Assembly (NCBI GenBank): GCA_016858145.1
Contig: JAEHOE010000084.1
Coordinates: forward strand, 124,001 to 188,000
From: Edaphochlamys debaryana
Lineage: Eukaryota; Chlorophyta; Chlorophyceae; Chlamydomonadales
DNA length: 64,000 bases
Direction of reading: 5' to 3'
Position 1 is the first letter of the stretch. Every line of letters begins with the position of its first letter. The notes below the pieces were generated by a model. That model did not search any database, had not been told where the DNA came from, and saw nothing but the letters and a program-made list of their open reading frames with translations. Shown piece after piece: positions 1-12,731 of this stretch. The translations under genes and the position numbers were made by a program.

Positions 1-120
1 CGGCCTGAGGCCGACCCCGGGCTCCTTCTCGGGCCCTTCTTTCGGGCTCTCGGCCGCCAATGCATCCGACCGTGCCCGCAAATAAAGCCGTGAAGAGGAA
101 TGGACGGGTCCTGGAAGCGA
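1..120. other. 3' flank of the kinase gene
   Basis: This stretch lies downstream of the kinase stop codon (TGA on the minus strand at 121-123). It is GC-rich and holds no recognisable gene. No TGTAA-type algal polyadenylation signal is visible on the minus strand within these bases, so the 3' UTR probably runs past the window edge. Confidence 0.5.
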
Positions 121-3100
121 TCATCGGTCGCATGGTCTGGGCGAGGCGGCAGAGGCGGAGGCGGCCGCCGCCGCGGAGGCCTCCGCCGCCTGCTGCTGCG
201 CCCGCGCTGCCGCGGCGCTGCAGCGGGCGTACTGGGCCTTGAGCAGCGCCACCACCTCGGCGGCGGAGGGTCGGCGCTGGGGGTCCGCCAGCCAGCACGC
301 CTGCGCCAGGTCCCTGTCGGAGGGAAGCGAGAGGGGAGAGCGGGAGGAAAGCAGAGTTTCGCACGTGGTCGCCAAGGAGCGAGTCAAAGGCGCAAGGGAA
401 AAGTGAGCCACAAGCGAGCTCACACCTGTGCACACGTCCCGAATGATGAGTCACCCACAGATAGACGCACGCCCTCTATCTCAGTCTCCGCTGCTGTGAC
501 CCCTAGATTGCCGGCAACCCGCCCCATCTATGTCGTACCTGTACGCCTGAGGTACGGATTCAGGGAATACGGGCCGTACACCGCTGGCCACGGCGTCGAG
601 GATGGCGCCGGATCGGAGGTCCTTGTACGGCCGAGATCCACGCCCTGCGGTGCGTATGGCACGGCGGTACGAGGAGACGTCAAGTTACGGTCCGAGGGGC
701 AAGCACTTGAAAATGGGTCCCCAAACATTCCACTCAATATATATCCCGGGTGGCAGATGACACCTCACGCACCTGCCACCAGCTCCCACATGATGATGCC
801 AAGCTGAGGGGCGGCGTGCGTGAGCGACAGCACAGAGCACACTCAGTTTCAGCAAGGGCTTCCAACCATTCTATCAAATCGCCCAACGACAGACCGTGCC
901 TGCATGCTAAGCGCAAGGCTCGAGGCGCTTCTGCGTGCATGAGTACTCACCGCATAGACATCCACCGATGCATCCACTCGGGAGTCTGGGGGATGGAGGG
1001 GGTAGCGCACGAGGGAGGGGGTGCGGACGTGAATGGGGCTGTCGTATCGTAGATTGCGTACCCCCTCGACCTCCCAATCCAGATTCCCACATCACATGTG
1101 TCTCTTCAAGTATCCAAGGCAACGGCCCGAGCAAGGCCGCGCTTACTGGGCTGCGTGGCCTCGGGTGCAATGTGCGTAATCCTGAAAGGGACGGCACGGA
1201 TCAGATGCACGCCGTGAGATGGATCCTGAGCCCTCCAACATTTTGGTACAGCACATGCACATGATCCGTGATCTGCCGTACTCACGTGCCGCACGCCGAG
1301 TCCTGCACCGTGTAGTAGCAGCAGCAGGGTTCGACCCCGCTGCTGCCCGATGACGGGGCGGCCCCGCTGGCCCCGCTGCCCAGACTGCTGCTGCCCACGC
1401 CGCTACGAGCCAGGCCGCTGGCCCCTGCGGTCAGGCGAAACGCGGGTTTGAATAGATGTATGATAGATACACAGCCCTCATCACGTCAGCGTGCTGAGCA
1501 GATAGATAGGACTGCAGCCCTTGCGCATTGGGGCGCTAGGGGAACATGCGCAGATGCCATGCAAGTACGGCAAAAAAAGGGACGAGATACGGTGCGCCGT
1601 CAATCAACAGACCGGGCTCCGTCGGTCGCACCTGAGCAGGCCGCCCCACTGGCTGCGCCCGGGTCTGCGTTACGGGAGGAGCTGGCGTAACCCGAGTGCT
1701 GGGCCGAGCTAGCGACCGGGTTCTCCTGTGTGCGTGTTGGGGGTGGGAGGGAGGGGGCCGGGTAGGGGGTTGGGATGAGAGGGGAGGGAAGGGTACGTGC
1801 GGACTGCTGAGAGACGGTATCCATCTGGGTCCGGCTTGGGGTCTGGGTCGGGACCTGTGGGTCGGGGCCTGGGGCGGCTGTGGATATTTCCTCCCTTATC
1901 GACGCCACTGAAACCCTCCGGATCTGCTGGGACTCGGGGGGACCCTCCCTCACAAAACGGATTCCAAATCCAGTCCCCCAGCACACACCGGTCGCACCTG
2001 TCGATCCAGGACGAGCGCAAAGCCCTGCGGGTGGTGAGGATGCATGGGGGACCGGGGAAGGCACAGTCAGGAGCCCACGGATAAGACACAAGCGAAGACG
2101 CGTCCTGGGCCCGTACGGATGCCCAACTAGGCCCATGGGTGCGGGCGCCTGCTGGGCCGATCTTGACCATGGAACGCGCCCCCCCCCCCCGACAACCCCC
2201 AGACCCACAAAGTCAGCGAGCTTGGACGTCCAGCCGCGCGGGTCCGTGGAGCAGTGCTTGAGTAGCACGTTGGCCGGCTTGACGTCTGCGGGTGACGGGT
2301 GACAGGCAGGGAGGCGGGAGCGGAGCGAGGTGACCGGGGGGTAAAATGTCGTTAGAGCGAGGCTGGAGCGAGGCTAGGCGGGTTGGAGCGAGGCTAGCAG
2401 GCGTTGAAACGGCGTCGGCGGTGCCTGCCCGGGTCCTGCTGCGCGCGTGCCCAGATGCCCTGCCCCTCGCTCACCCCTGTGCACGAGGCGGCGCGAGTGC
2501 AGGTGGCGCAGCGCCAGCGCAATCTCCAGCAGCGTCATGTATACGGCCTGGAGGGAACAGTTAGCGGTTGGTGGGCGGGTTAGTTGGGACGTCAGAGGGG
2601 AAGACAAGCGGCAATGATGCCCCCCTTCCTGCGTGCCAGGCAGCCAGGCCCACCCCAGGCCCAAGCCTGGCACCCGCGGGCCCAGCCCACGCACCCGCAT
2701 GTCCATCACACGCTGTCGCCCAACCGCCAGGCCCGGCGGGAAGGTGCGGCTCTCCAGTACGGCAGCCAGCGAGGAGTCGCACAGCTCGGTCACGATCGCC
2801 GTACACACGGGCGAGCCGCCTGCACGCATAAGACAGATGCAGACAGACGCGCTCTGAAAGTGGCGCGGATCCGCAGGGAGCATGACGTCAAGCTTCCTGT
2901 GCGCTCTAGTAACTAGCTAGTACACTTGCATGCGAGTGCGCAAATTATGCATGGGTTTTGCGTGGGGCTGCGGCCGTACGTCTCACCGTCAACTGCCTTG
3001 CCTCGGCTCCTGCGCAGTACGATGCCGGGCATGCCCTGCGGCCCGGACTCCTCGCCGCGCGCCAGCACGACACTGTCGTACACCGCGTGGCACTGCACGA

Positions 3101-6100
3101 TGTTCACGTGTGCCGTACTGCACAGTACGGCGAGCTCCATGGCGTTGCGGTACAGCGCGCGCTTCGCCGACAGGTGCGCCGACTCCCGACGCCGCAAGGC
3201 CTTGGCCCGCCTCGCGGCCGCGGCCTCCGCCCGCGTCTCAGCGTCACGCGCCTCGGCTTCGGACTCGAGCGCTGCCTCCCACTCGCCAGAAATGTCGTCC
3301 GCGGCGGCGCAGGCGGCGTGTGCTGGGCCCGGGCCAGCCTTGGCTCCGCCGCCGCCGGTGCTCAGCAGCATCTCGATGGCCTGCGGTACGGCACGGCACG
3401 TACGGCACGGTGCGTATGGTACAGCACGCGGTTCGGGTACGGCCGGGGCCCGAGCTTAGGGTGAGGGCACCAGGCGACGCAAGACCCTTGCTTACACGGT
3501 CTGGCCCCGGCGGCGCCCGTCCCCTCATCCCCCGGATTCCTGCCTCTGCCTCCAACGTCCCCGTCAAGCACCAAGCCGCAACCGCAACGGTAACCGCAAT
3601 CGCAACCGGAATCGTACCTGCCGCTCGGCCGCGGCCTCTTGCTCGTCCCGCTCGTCCTGCTCGTCCAGGGCCGGGACCTCCATGAGCTTGACGGCGACGG
3701 GCACGGTCCCCAGCGTACCGCGGAATACGGCACCGCCCGCACCCTGGGTGAGGCACCGTACCGGTCCGTAAGGGGGGGCAAGGGCGAAGGCAAGGAACGG
3801 GATGGTTAGGTAGGGTGTTGGTTGTGCTTGCAAGTGCAAGTGCAATCATGAAGGGATGGAGGCTCAGACACTGACGGGCAAGAAGGGTCGGTTGGAGGTG
3901 GAGCCCACCGCAGGCCCCATCAGGCCCGTGTCGGCAGCACTGCCGTACGCACCTCTCCCAGGACGTCGTACAGCCGCAGCTCCTCCATGTCGTCCATGCC
4001 CGGCACCCTGTACGGCATCGACGACGCAGCAAGCTTTGAAGTACGGTAGAGCGCAGCGCGCCGCACCGCGTGCTATTGCTACAGCCGCGCACCTGTCCAG
4101 CCTTGCCCCAGAGGACTGCACGCCCGAAGGCAGGCCCGGGCCCGGAAGCGCTGTTGCGCTCCCTTGGGCCTGCGCCTGGGCCCGGGTGCTCGTTTGGGCC
4201 TGGTGTGGACCCAGCCGGTCCCCGACCATGGAAGCGGTGCTGGCGGCGGCGGCGGCCTCGGCGGCTGCCATTCGCATGGTGCCCGTGATGGAGTCGACCA
4301 GCAGACCCAGATGGGCTTGCATGCTGCTGCTGCCGTCAGCCTGGATCCAGGTCCAGGTCAGATTGAGGGCCCATTCAAGAATCAGAATTCAGAATCCAGA
4401 CAGGCAAAGCGGACGCGTAGCTGGCGGTAACGCTTCCCCAGCCGCACCTGCTGCAACGTCAAGACCAGGTTGTGGAGCGGGCCGGACGGTCCTGAGGATG
4501 CATCGACATACGCGGCAAAGGCAGGAATAACATCAGTCAAGGCCCCGTAATGTGCACAGAAGGCACCTAAACGTACGCAGCAAGGGCGGCGTTACAGCGG
4601 TGGCGGAGCTGCGCGCCCTCGTGCCGCCACCGCTTCGCCCCGCCCGCCCGGCGCCCGCCCTGATGCCGTACGGCACCTGTGATGAGCATGACGTCAGCAG
4701 CTTCCGCCAGCCCCCACGACGTCGACATGAATCCAAGATCCTCAGCAGCCGACATCGTGCTGCAGCGGCGGGAGGCCTGATATGGCTGTGGCAGGGACAC
4801 GGGCGGGGACAAGGGCATACATGCAGGGGCAGGGGCAGGGCACATCTCATTAGGAAGGTGAAGGACATTGCCGGTGAATGCAAGCGGGGCAGGGGCAGGG
4901 GCATGGCAGCTCGTGAGCAAAATGGAGCCACTACGCGACGACACACGGTGTGGAAGCTCCAGACGGCAAGCAAGTAGTCGTCAGCCCTCTACAACACAAA
5001 TCGGGCCCTGTGGTGAAAGGGCTTCAGCATGCCGCGTACCTCCGTCAAGGCGTTATGAGCTGACGGCGGTGCAGGTAGGGTGGCGGCGGAACCGAACGCG
5101 CCCTCCGCCGCCGCCGCGGCAAGGCCGGCGGCGGGGCCTGTGCTGCTGAAGCTTCCTGACGTCAGCAGCGGCGGCAGCCCCGGCCCGGCGGCGCTGCTGC
5201 CGCTGCCGCCGCGGGCGCAAACCTGGCCGCTGCTGCCCGCTCGGAGCCACATGCCGCGGCGAAGCGAGGACACGGAGGGACCTGCGCGAGGGGCGGAAGC
5301 AAGGCAAACGGCAAAGTAGCTCGGAGACGACCAGCACCGATGCTATCAATAAGACGAAATAAAACAAGCAATGCGGTGCTGCCACCACAATCAGAACTTG
5401 GGCGGCCCTGCGCTCCCTCGGTCGTTGTCCCGTGCATATGCTACCCAGTAATCACCACCTTTACCAGCACAGCTCCTCCCTATCGCTCACCGCCTAGGTC
5501 TTGCACCAACGCCGCCTCCGCCGCCGCGTCCCGCCGCGCGCGCCCCGCCGCCGTCACCGCGGTCGCTGCATCGGGCTGGGGCCCCGCCGGCGGCGTCTCC
5601 AACATAACGTGGTCAAACGTGTGGCTGTGTGAAGAGAGCGCACCATCCCCCTGTAGCGATGTGGAGGGCAATGCCATGTGAGCAGGGCAATGTGAGGACC
5701 ACTCGGGGGCATGCAACCACTCGTTTCATGTGCGTGCCTGCGGCGGTCCATGCAGGCCAGGGCCAGCGGCGTGCCACGGGTCGGGTTGGGTTGGGTCCTA
5801 TGACTCGGACATGGACAGACGTTCACACATAGAGCAGTGCTTCCCGCGGCACGGAATTCGAGCGGAGGTCCTGCCGTGCCGTCCTTACCTCGAGTTGGGT
5901 GAGCGTCGTGGTCCGGGCAAGACGACTCGGCGGCCGTACCTCCCCAAGAATCGAGACGCCGCTCGGCGGCCCGCCCTCCCTGCCATCACCTCCCCCGCTG
6001 CCGACGCTTCTCTGCAGTACGGCCAGCGGCGCCATAGCACCACCGCCGCCGCCACCACTGGTGGCGGCGGCAGCAGCTGCATCCGCCGCCGTCGACGCCG

Positions 6101-9100
6101 CAACGCTCGACGCCGCGCGGCGCGTTATTACGCTGACGGCGCCGCTGGCGACGGCGGCTGCCGCCGGCGCCACCGAACTGGACGCCGCCGCCACGGCCGC
6201 AGCCGTACTGAAGGCCGAGCTGCCGTAACCAGAGGCCAGGAGGCCGGGGCACGTGGCCATAAGTGAGGGGGTGGGGGGGACGAGGGCGTAGGAGCCGGGG
6301 ACACCGGCGGCGAGGGTGGCCAGCTGGGGGGCTAGGCGGCCACGCAGGGCGCGCAGAAGCGGCGGACCCAGCACCTGCAGGAACATCCATGCATGGGAAT
6401 GCAGTGATAGACAGCCCCCTTCGAGGCGGCACTCAAGCAAGCAGCAGTAGTAAAACAGCAGCGGCGGGCGCGGTTGATAGGGAGCCAACTCGCCTCCCGC
6501 AGCGATTGGCCGCAGCTTTCACGAATGCTGTCCAACAGCCGGGCCGGCAGCTGCGCCGGGAAGGCAAGGTACAGACCCAGGAAGCCGCCGCCGCCGCGGC
6601 CGCCGCCGCCGCCGTTGCCGCCGCTAGCGGCGCCGCCAGCGGCGGTGCCGCCAGGGCCGAGGCCGAGGCCCACCAGTACAAGGGATTGCGCTCCAAGCGA
6701 TGACGAGGCGACGTCAGCACCGCCGCTAGCTCCGCTGAGGCCGCCGCCGCCGCCGGAGTACAGCTGGCCCGACAACTGGTGAAGGTTGCGGCTGGCGCTG
6801 CCGCCGCCGCCAGCGCCCGCCGTGGACGCCGCCGCCATGACTAAGCACACGTCACGTGATGGCTGACTAACGTCTTGCACGAACGCGCCGCAGCGGGGGA
6901 TGACGGTGCCGCTGACGACGACGACGCTGGCTGCGTTGGCAGCGCCGCTGGCGGCGCCGACGCCGACGGGGTTGATGGCGGCGGAATGGGCGAGAGCGGC
7001 CGTGGCAAAAGCCGTGACGCCGGCGGCGGAGGTCACGGGATTGCCGAGTGATGCCGTACGGCTGCTGCCGCAGCCGCCGTAGACGCCGACGCGATCTGCC
7101 TCGGCCAACTGGCCGAGCAGCGTGTGAGCCAGCGGAAAGGCCTTGGCCCGGAGCGGCGGCGCGGGCGGCAGCGGCAGCCCCGGTCCCCTCTGCGCATCAC
7201 CAGCTCCTCTTGCCCCCGCAAGGCACAGACCAGCCGCAGCACCCACATTCCCCGACATCACCACTCCGCCGCCGGTGCTACCGGTGTCTCCTCGAGCACC
7301 TCTTCCGAGCAGGGCGCGGTCAGAGGTGGTCCGTGGGACGGCCCGGAGGCTCGCCGGGCCACACTGACAAGCCACGTCAGCTTGGCCTCCGGAAGACGTG
7401 GGTGCGCCAAAGGCAAAGAGTGAGATGGGGTCAAACTCGGGGCCCGGGGCCTTGGGCCCGGCTGGGCCCGCCACTAGGGCGGCTCGGGCCGCGGCGGCGG
7501 CGGGCCCACGCGTGGGCCCGGACATGTGCGGTGACACGGCGTCACTGGCTGAAGCTGCTCGGAAGGTGCTCTGCGGAGTGCGGTCGGGGATGGGCGGGGT
7601 GGGTGGACTTCAGCACTGGCGCGGGGTGATGTATAGCACGCGGGTGGGGCGCTGATCAAGGGTCAGCGAGGGAGGAATACATGGCCCCGGGAGGCGTGAA
7701 CTAGGGGTGCTCAGGCTGTTCTGGTTGCCAGCCGACGCTCAGGACCCAGGCACCCCCCGGCTTGCCAAGCAGGACGGGGCATAGCCACTTTGGCCCCACT
7801 ACACGCCGGTAACAAGCAACAAGCGCCTGGTTGGGCCGTTCAACTGTTCAGGCCACAAGCCCCTAGGCACCGCACAGCACCAGCCCCGGCAGCCCTTACC
7901 CTGTTACGGGGCGACGCAGGGCCAAGCAGCCTCGCCTCGTTGACCGCCGGCAGCCCGCCAGTCACAGGCAGCTGCCGCGACGGGTGCTCGTGCAAGTTAG
8001 TCATGCGCCGTAGCGATGACGTACGACCCGTGCCGTACAGCGCCGGAGCGTCCATCTCGAGGCTGCCCCGGCTCCAGTCGGGCACCTGAGGCACGCTGTT
8101 GCCGTACCCGGCGGTGCCGTTAGCGCGGCACGTGGAGCCGACGTCGAGCATGTACCCCACGTACGACGTGGCAGTTGGGACGAGGGCCGCGTGTACGGAG
8201 AAGTCGAGCATGTACCGCCGCCGCACGTGCAGCTCAGCGGCCGCCGTAACCTCCGCCACCACCGCTTGGAGCGTCACCGCCCCCGACATCCGCCGGAGGC
8301 ACCCGGACATCCACCCCAGCCAACACGCCGCCGACGGCGTTCGCGTCAGCAGCGTGCTGGGCGCCGCCCCTGCTGACGCAGCAACCGATGCGGGTATCCC
8401 TGCTGGACCCGCCGCGCCTGCTCCGGCAGGCCCAGGCCCAGGCCCAGGCCCAGGCCCAGGCCCAGGCCCAGGCCCTGCCAGGACCAGTGGTCCTCTGTCG
8501 TCGTTGGAGGAGGCGGAGGGAAGCAGGGCCCGGGCTGCGGCCGCGGAGAGCTGGCGCAAGGCCGCGGGCGAGGACAGGAGAGCGGCCGTGACGGGGCCGC
8601 AGCGGGCGGGGTCGGCTGAGAGCCACAGCACGGCGGCGGGGAGCGAGGGCTGCCGACCCGCGGACCCCGCGCAGCAGGGGCAGCAGCAGGCTGCAGAGCT
8701 GGCTCCGAGCGGCAGAGCGGCAGCCAGTGTGGCTGGCGAGGGGGTGGCGGTTGGAGAGCCAGGTCCGGCAGGGAGCGACAGCGCCGGCTCCTGTGGGGGG
8801 CAGAGCACACGGATTCAGCAGAGCAAGCGCACGTGGGAAAGGCACCAGGAAGGACGCCCGGCTCGGAGCCTCCTCCGGGCGGCAGGGCAGTGGGATGACG
8901 GGCATGTGCTGTCAAACAGGCAAGCACGCCCCCAGGGCCGTGATCCTCAGGCTTTCGGGATTTGCTTCTGTGCACTGTGCTCAGCAAGTGACTCACCTTG
9001 CTGATCGCCGCCTTCAGCAGCAGCTGGCATGAAGGATCCAGGCCGCTGAATCCCAGATCCTCTTCCGCGACATCTGTGTTGATCTCAAGCCATGCGCCCA

Positions 9101-9956
9101 CGGCATCCGAGATCCCTTTGAATCCAGCACCTGTTAGCAGTACCAGCGCCGGAGAGCCGCTGGACTGGGTTACTCCGTAGAGGCTTGGGGGGATGGAGAG
9201 GGCGGCACGAGGGTGGGTGGGTATAAGCAAGGGGGTAGACGAAAGGAAACCTTCGGAACTTGGCTAGCTTTAAGGGCTCTATCAACCTCAGACCCCAGAG
9301 TGCACGGAGTTGAAAGCAAGGCCCACCCTTTGCGTTTGTTGCTGTCCTTGCCCGAACCTTACCGCCTAATTGACCCCCTCCCAACATGCGGTCATGGGCC
9401 GTTCCATTCAGGAGGAGCTCCCTGGTTCCACTCACCGTACGAGGCTGCCCGGCCCCAGGCCGGCGCACAGACTCTGGACCAGACCTTGGCAGCGGTCACC
9501 CTCCGGCAGGCCACAAAGCCCAGCTTGCAGCTCGCAGAGCAGGAACAAGATTTCAGCCTGCGGAGGGAGCACGTGCGGTTGCGGGCGGCAAGCGGGGTAA
9601 TGTTGCGGGGGAGCACAGTAAGACGCGTCGGAAAAATGGTCGCCGCGCCTCTCAGCAGTTGCACTCAGAGGTCAGCATGGCATTGCCAATCGCTGGGGGG
9701 GAGAAACTAACTGGGGTAACAAACTCACTTGAAGTGTGGCAATGGTAGAAGTTTGCGTGGACGCTGACGCCAAAGGCTGGATTCGCTCGCCACGAGAGGT
9801 CTGCGAGGCTGGCCCGAGCTTTCGTTCCAAAGCTGGGGCGCTTTCGTTGGCCGGCGGGTCCTTCGCATTTACTGAACGACCGACGGGGCCCTCCTCCTCC
9901 GCACAGGCTCCTGTCTGCCGTGTGCTACCGGCACGACCAAAGCAGCACCTCAGCAT
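121..9956 (-). CDS. TKL-type protein kinase with long N-terminal regulatory region
   Basis: Intracellular Ser/Thr or dual-specificity kinase of the tyrosine-kinase-like group. The start is the ATG at 9956 (MLRCCFGRAG...); exon 1 is 9729-9956 and exon 2 is 9436-9557, with matching phases. The N-terminal part (about 4400-9560) is Ala/Gly/Pro-rich; a stretch near 6480-6900 ending LGLYLAFPAQLPARLLDSIR looks GAF-like. Kinase motifs follow in order: ELRLYDVLGE joined by splicing to GAGGAVFRG (Gly loop), VPVAVKLMEV (beta-3 Lys), YRNAMELAVL (alpha-C Glu), VTELCDSSLAAVL (hinge), LRHLHSRRLVHRDVKPANVL (catalytic loop, its HRD aspartate codon split by an intron ending near 2286), KLADF, GTITHIAPEATQ, VDASVDVYALGIIMWELVAG, RPYKDLRSGAILDA and WLADPQRRPSAAEVVALLKA. 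The stop is at 121-123. The DFG motif cannot be restored cleanly across its intron (see findings). Substrate and regulation are unknown. Confidence 0.85.
8427..8474. repeat. CCCAGG hexanucleotide array inside the kinase coding region
   Basis: About eight head-to-tail copies of the hexamer CCCAGG/GGCCCA. Read on the minus strand in the frame of the surrounding kinase exon it codes for a run of Gly-Pro dipeptides. The array length is a multiple of three, so gain or loss of units would keep the reading frame. Confidence 0.85.
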
Positions 9957-10458
9957 GGTCGCTGACTTGCGATTAGAGCGAGCGCAAGCTCGCCATTGCA
10001 AACACTGAGCGAAACCAGGTGTGGGTACAGGCGAATGATGAGGAGGTCGTAGCTATTAGTATGCGTCCGCAGGGTGCAGGCGGGACAGGCGCGATTCGGC
10101 CAGACCAGACGTAACGACTCGGAGCTTGCTCGGCAACACTGCTAAGCGTTTCACCCCCTGCAAGAACAAGCTGATGTGGTCCGGAATGCAAGCAAAGGCG
10201 GTCGTGCACGTTTGGCGCCCGTTTTACTGCTCAACGGACTGATCGGCTGACAGGTTGGAGGGGGGCATTGCGGTGCGATTCGCCACATCACGCGATGTGC
10301 TGCTGCACAGCAATAGCAGACTGCAATGCGCACTGACACACGAAGGAAGCCCCCCTCAGACGTAGTCTGCACGACAACAGTCCCGCGTCAGGCCAACGAT
10401 ACGCCTGCCCGACCCCCGCAAGCTGCCTGCCCGACCCCAACCACGCGCTACCCTGGCG
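9957..10458. other. Kinase 5' flank
   Basis: About 500 bases between the kinase start codon and the stop of the exostosin remnant. It must hold the kinase promoter and 5' UTR. No TATA box or clear gene is recognisable, and the open frames present are short and unlike known proteins. Confidence 0.45.
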
Positions 10459-10870
10459 CTACCCCGCCCCGCCCTCGGCCGGCCCCCTGGTGTCCGCTAT
10501 CCGGCCGTGCAGCCACTGCATCAGAGTCGCGAAGGCGTCCGCGTGCACCGGGAAGCGAGTCACGGGCTGGTACGGGTGCGAGTCGGGGAAGGCAGTCTCG
10601 GCCTGCAAGCAGGGCAGGGGCAGAGCCGTTGCACGACGCGTCAGCGCTTAGCAACTCATATGCACCGACGCGTGTACCAGCAAGCCCACCAGCTGCTTGC
10701 AGCGTACGGTAGCGCACATAAGCTGCCGTACACCCCAGACCCTGCCGGTCACGCAGCCAGGGCTCCTGACCTGCTGTGCCGTGGACGCCGTTGCGTTGCG
10801 TCTCCGTGCGTTCTCCGCAAAAGCGGCCTTGAAGGCTCCTTCCATGAGGGGTCCATGCGCCCAGGCGAAC
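10459..10870 (-). pseudogene. 3' remnant of an exostosin-like glycosyltransferase gene
   Basis: Two exons equivalent to the last exons of exostosin copy A. The first starts after a TAG acceptor at 10871-10873 and reads FAWAHGPLMEGAFKAAFAEN; copy A has FAWGHGTLVESAYRKAVSDN at the same place. The second begins AETAFPDSHPYQP and runs through VTRFPVHADAFATLMQWLHG to a TAG at 10459-10461. All upstream exostosin exons (EGF modules, most of GT47) are missing between here and copy A. The last exon is almost identical at DNA level to that of copy A, while the exon before it is clearly diverged. The splice sites look intact, so a short spliced transcript is possible, but as a glycosyltransferase it is a fragment. 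Confidence 0.7.
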
Positions 10871-12731
10871 CTAGGGACCGGCAGGTGGTGGGCGCGAGTA
10901 GATGGGTGAGTACCGTAAGCGCGAATGCACCCGCTCGGGCCCGGGCTCGAGCTGCAGGGCTGAGCCCGAGGCCATGCGGCCATGCCCCTTACCGCTGCGT
11001 TCTCCCTCCGTCCCTGATGTCCCCGGCCCCGGCCGCCACCATCGCCCGGCCCGCCCCCACCGCCTCCGTCGCCGTCACCATCACCGCCCCGGCCGCCGCC
11101 GCCACCGTAACCAGCGCCCTGGGATTCTGCTGGGAGAACCAACCGTGACGGACGCAGGCTTCCCTGCTGATCTGCGCCATCGTGGATCTCCGCTCCTAGC
11201 GCACGGTCCCCTCGCTGCTGACGAGCTTAGTGGGAACTGGTTGGAGCGAGGGAGCCCCCAACACAGTGCGAGCGTGTGGTCGGTGTGGCTTGTGTGTGTT
11301 CCTGAGAGGCCTTGGCGCAGGGATGTCACCAATGATACTGATGTTCCCGGGGGGTGTCACATGGAAATCTCCATGTTGACGAACAGGGGCAGAGAGACAA
11401 GGCTTGGCACAGCTGGCACGTTGTGCCACGGGTGCAGTGGGCTTCGCATTGTGCACTTGTTAACTTGTGGTCCAAGATCCAATGAGGCAATCCTTGTTAC
11501 CCACGAGGAGTTGTGTATATGCAATTCCCCGATAATCGGGGGCAGCTGTGGGGAAGGGTTGGTGCAGCAATGCTGAACTACCTGGCAAGTTGCTGTGCAA
11601 GCGGGAGTGGGGGGTGGAGGCAAAGACGCAGGACTGGCGAGGAATGGTTGGCTTTGGGACGTGCATGCTCTTAGACGACTGCAGGCAGCAGTTGTGAGGA
11701 GCTCTTACACGTCACAGACGTCGCGGTGCGCTTGGGGCTAAGGAAGAAGTGCGGGCGCTTGGCCGGATGCCCAGTCCGGTTGCTGTGTAGTGGCCTGGGC
11801 GGTAAGGGCATGGGGGCTGGTTGGACAGGACGAGGAGGCACACGGACGGCCGTCCTTGTTGTACATACGGTTAAGTGGGCCAAGGTTGGAAGGGAGCGTC
11901 CGCTCTTGTAAGGCCGCGGGTACCGTTGTAAAGTGCAGCCCGCTTTCGAACTTTTGCCACCGGCCAGGGCCTGGAAGGCCAGGGCCCTTTGCACTCATGC
12001 CAACGAAAGATAGCAACGCTGAGGGGACTGGTGACTGGACATCAAAGCTGTGGTGAGCCGACGCATTGATTGGGCGGCCAAGCCCCCGGCCGCGGCCCCC
12101 CCCCCCGGCTCAAGGGTGTCATGGAGCCCTGCCAAAACTCCTCTCTCACGACTGGCATGAGGTACCGAGAGCTGTAAGCTCCTCATTAATCTCACCACTT
12201 TGCATTGATACGGGGTCAAGGCGTCGGCCCGGCGAGCGTTCAACACTCCCAGTGACGCCGGCGGCACCGACTCGCGCCCCGCGGCCTGCTCGCCGCGCGC
12301 TTTAGTGTCTCGGGGATCGCCTGGTCCCCTACCCCGCGACTGGTCTGCCCCCGACACCGCCAAACCCTCATAACAGAGCGCGTGACGCGGGCCCGGAACC
12401 CCGAATACCGAGCACTGAAGGCAGCACTCCAGTGCTAGTCCCAACAGCCCAAACGGCTCACACCGGGTCCCTCTCCGTCTGCCATGTCGCGTCAACCGCC
12501 TGGTGTGGCCAGCTCGCCTTCCTTTCGTCGTCAGTCCTCGTCTTGGTATCGAACTGTCAGTACCCTCACCCAAGCAGCGCTCCCACAAGTCTGCGGTGTC
12601 TTCAGGACACCTCTTGAACCAGTCATCCAGCCGCAGACCTCAGACCCCTACCACCTAGAACCCGCAATCCCCTAGCGGAGCTGCGTGCGCAGCCGCCCCA
12701 GGGGGCTCCTGTCCCGTGGTGGCTCGAGTCG
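10871..12731. other. Gene-poor spacer between the remnant and exostosin A
   Basis: No recognisable gene in about 1.86 kb. Near 11020-11120 there is a degenerate CCG/CGCC-rich tract. A minus-strand open frame of 197 codons (11995-12588) has no motif I know and is probably chance. TTACA near 11705 (TGTAA on the minus strand) could be a distal polyadenylation signal for copy A, but it lies about 1 kb past that stop. Confidence 0.4.

Noticed and set aside
1322..1350. GGTTCGACCCC flanked by GCAGCAGC/GCTGCTGC, resembling a tRNA T arm
   Set aside because: It lies inside the activation-loop exon of the kinase, where CTGCTGCTGC codes for Cys residues; the rest of a tRNA is missing.
11995..12588. Minus-strand open frame of 197 codons
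   Set aside because: No motif, no paralogue in the window, and position in a gene-poor spacer; could not be supported as a gene.
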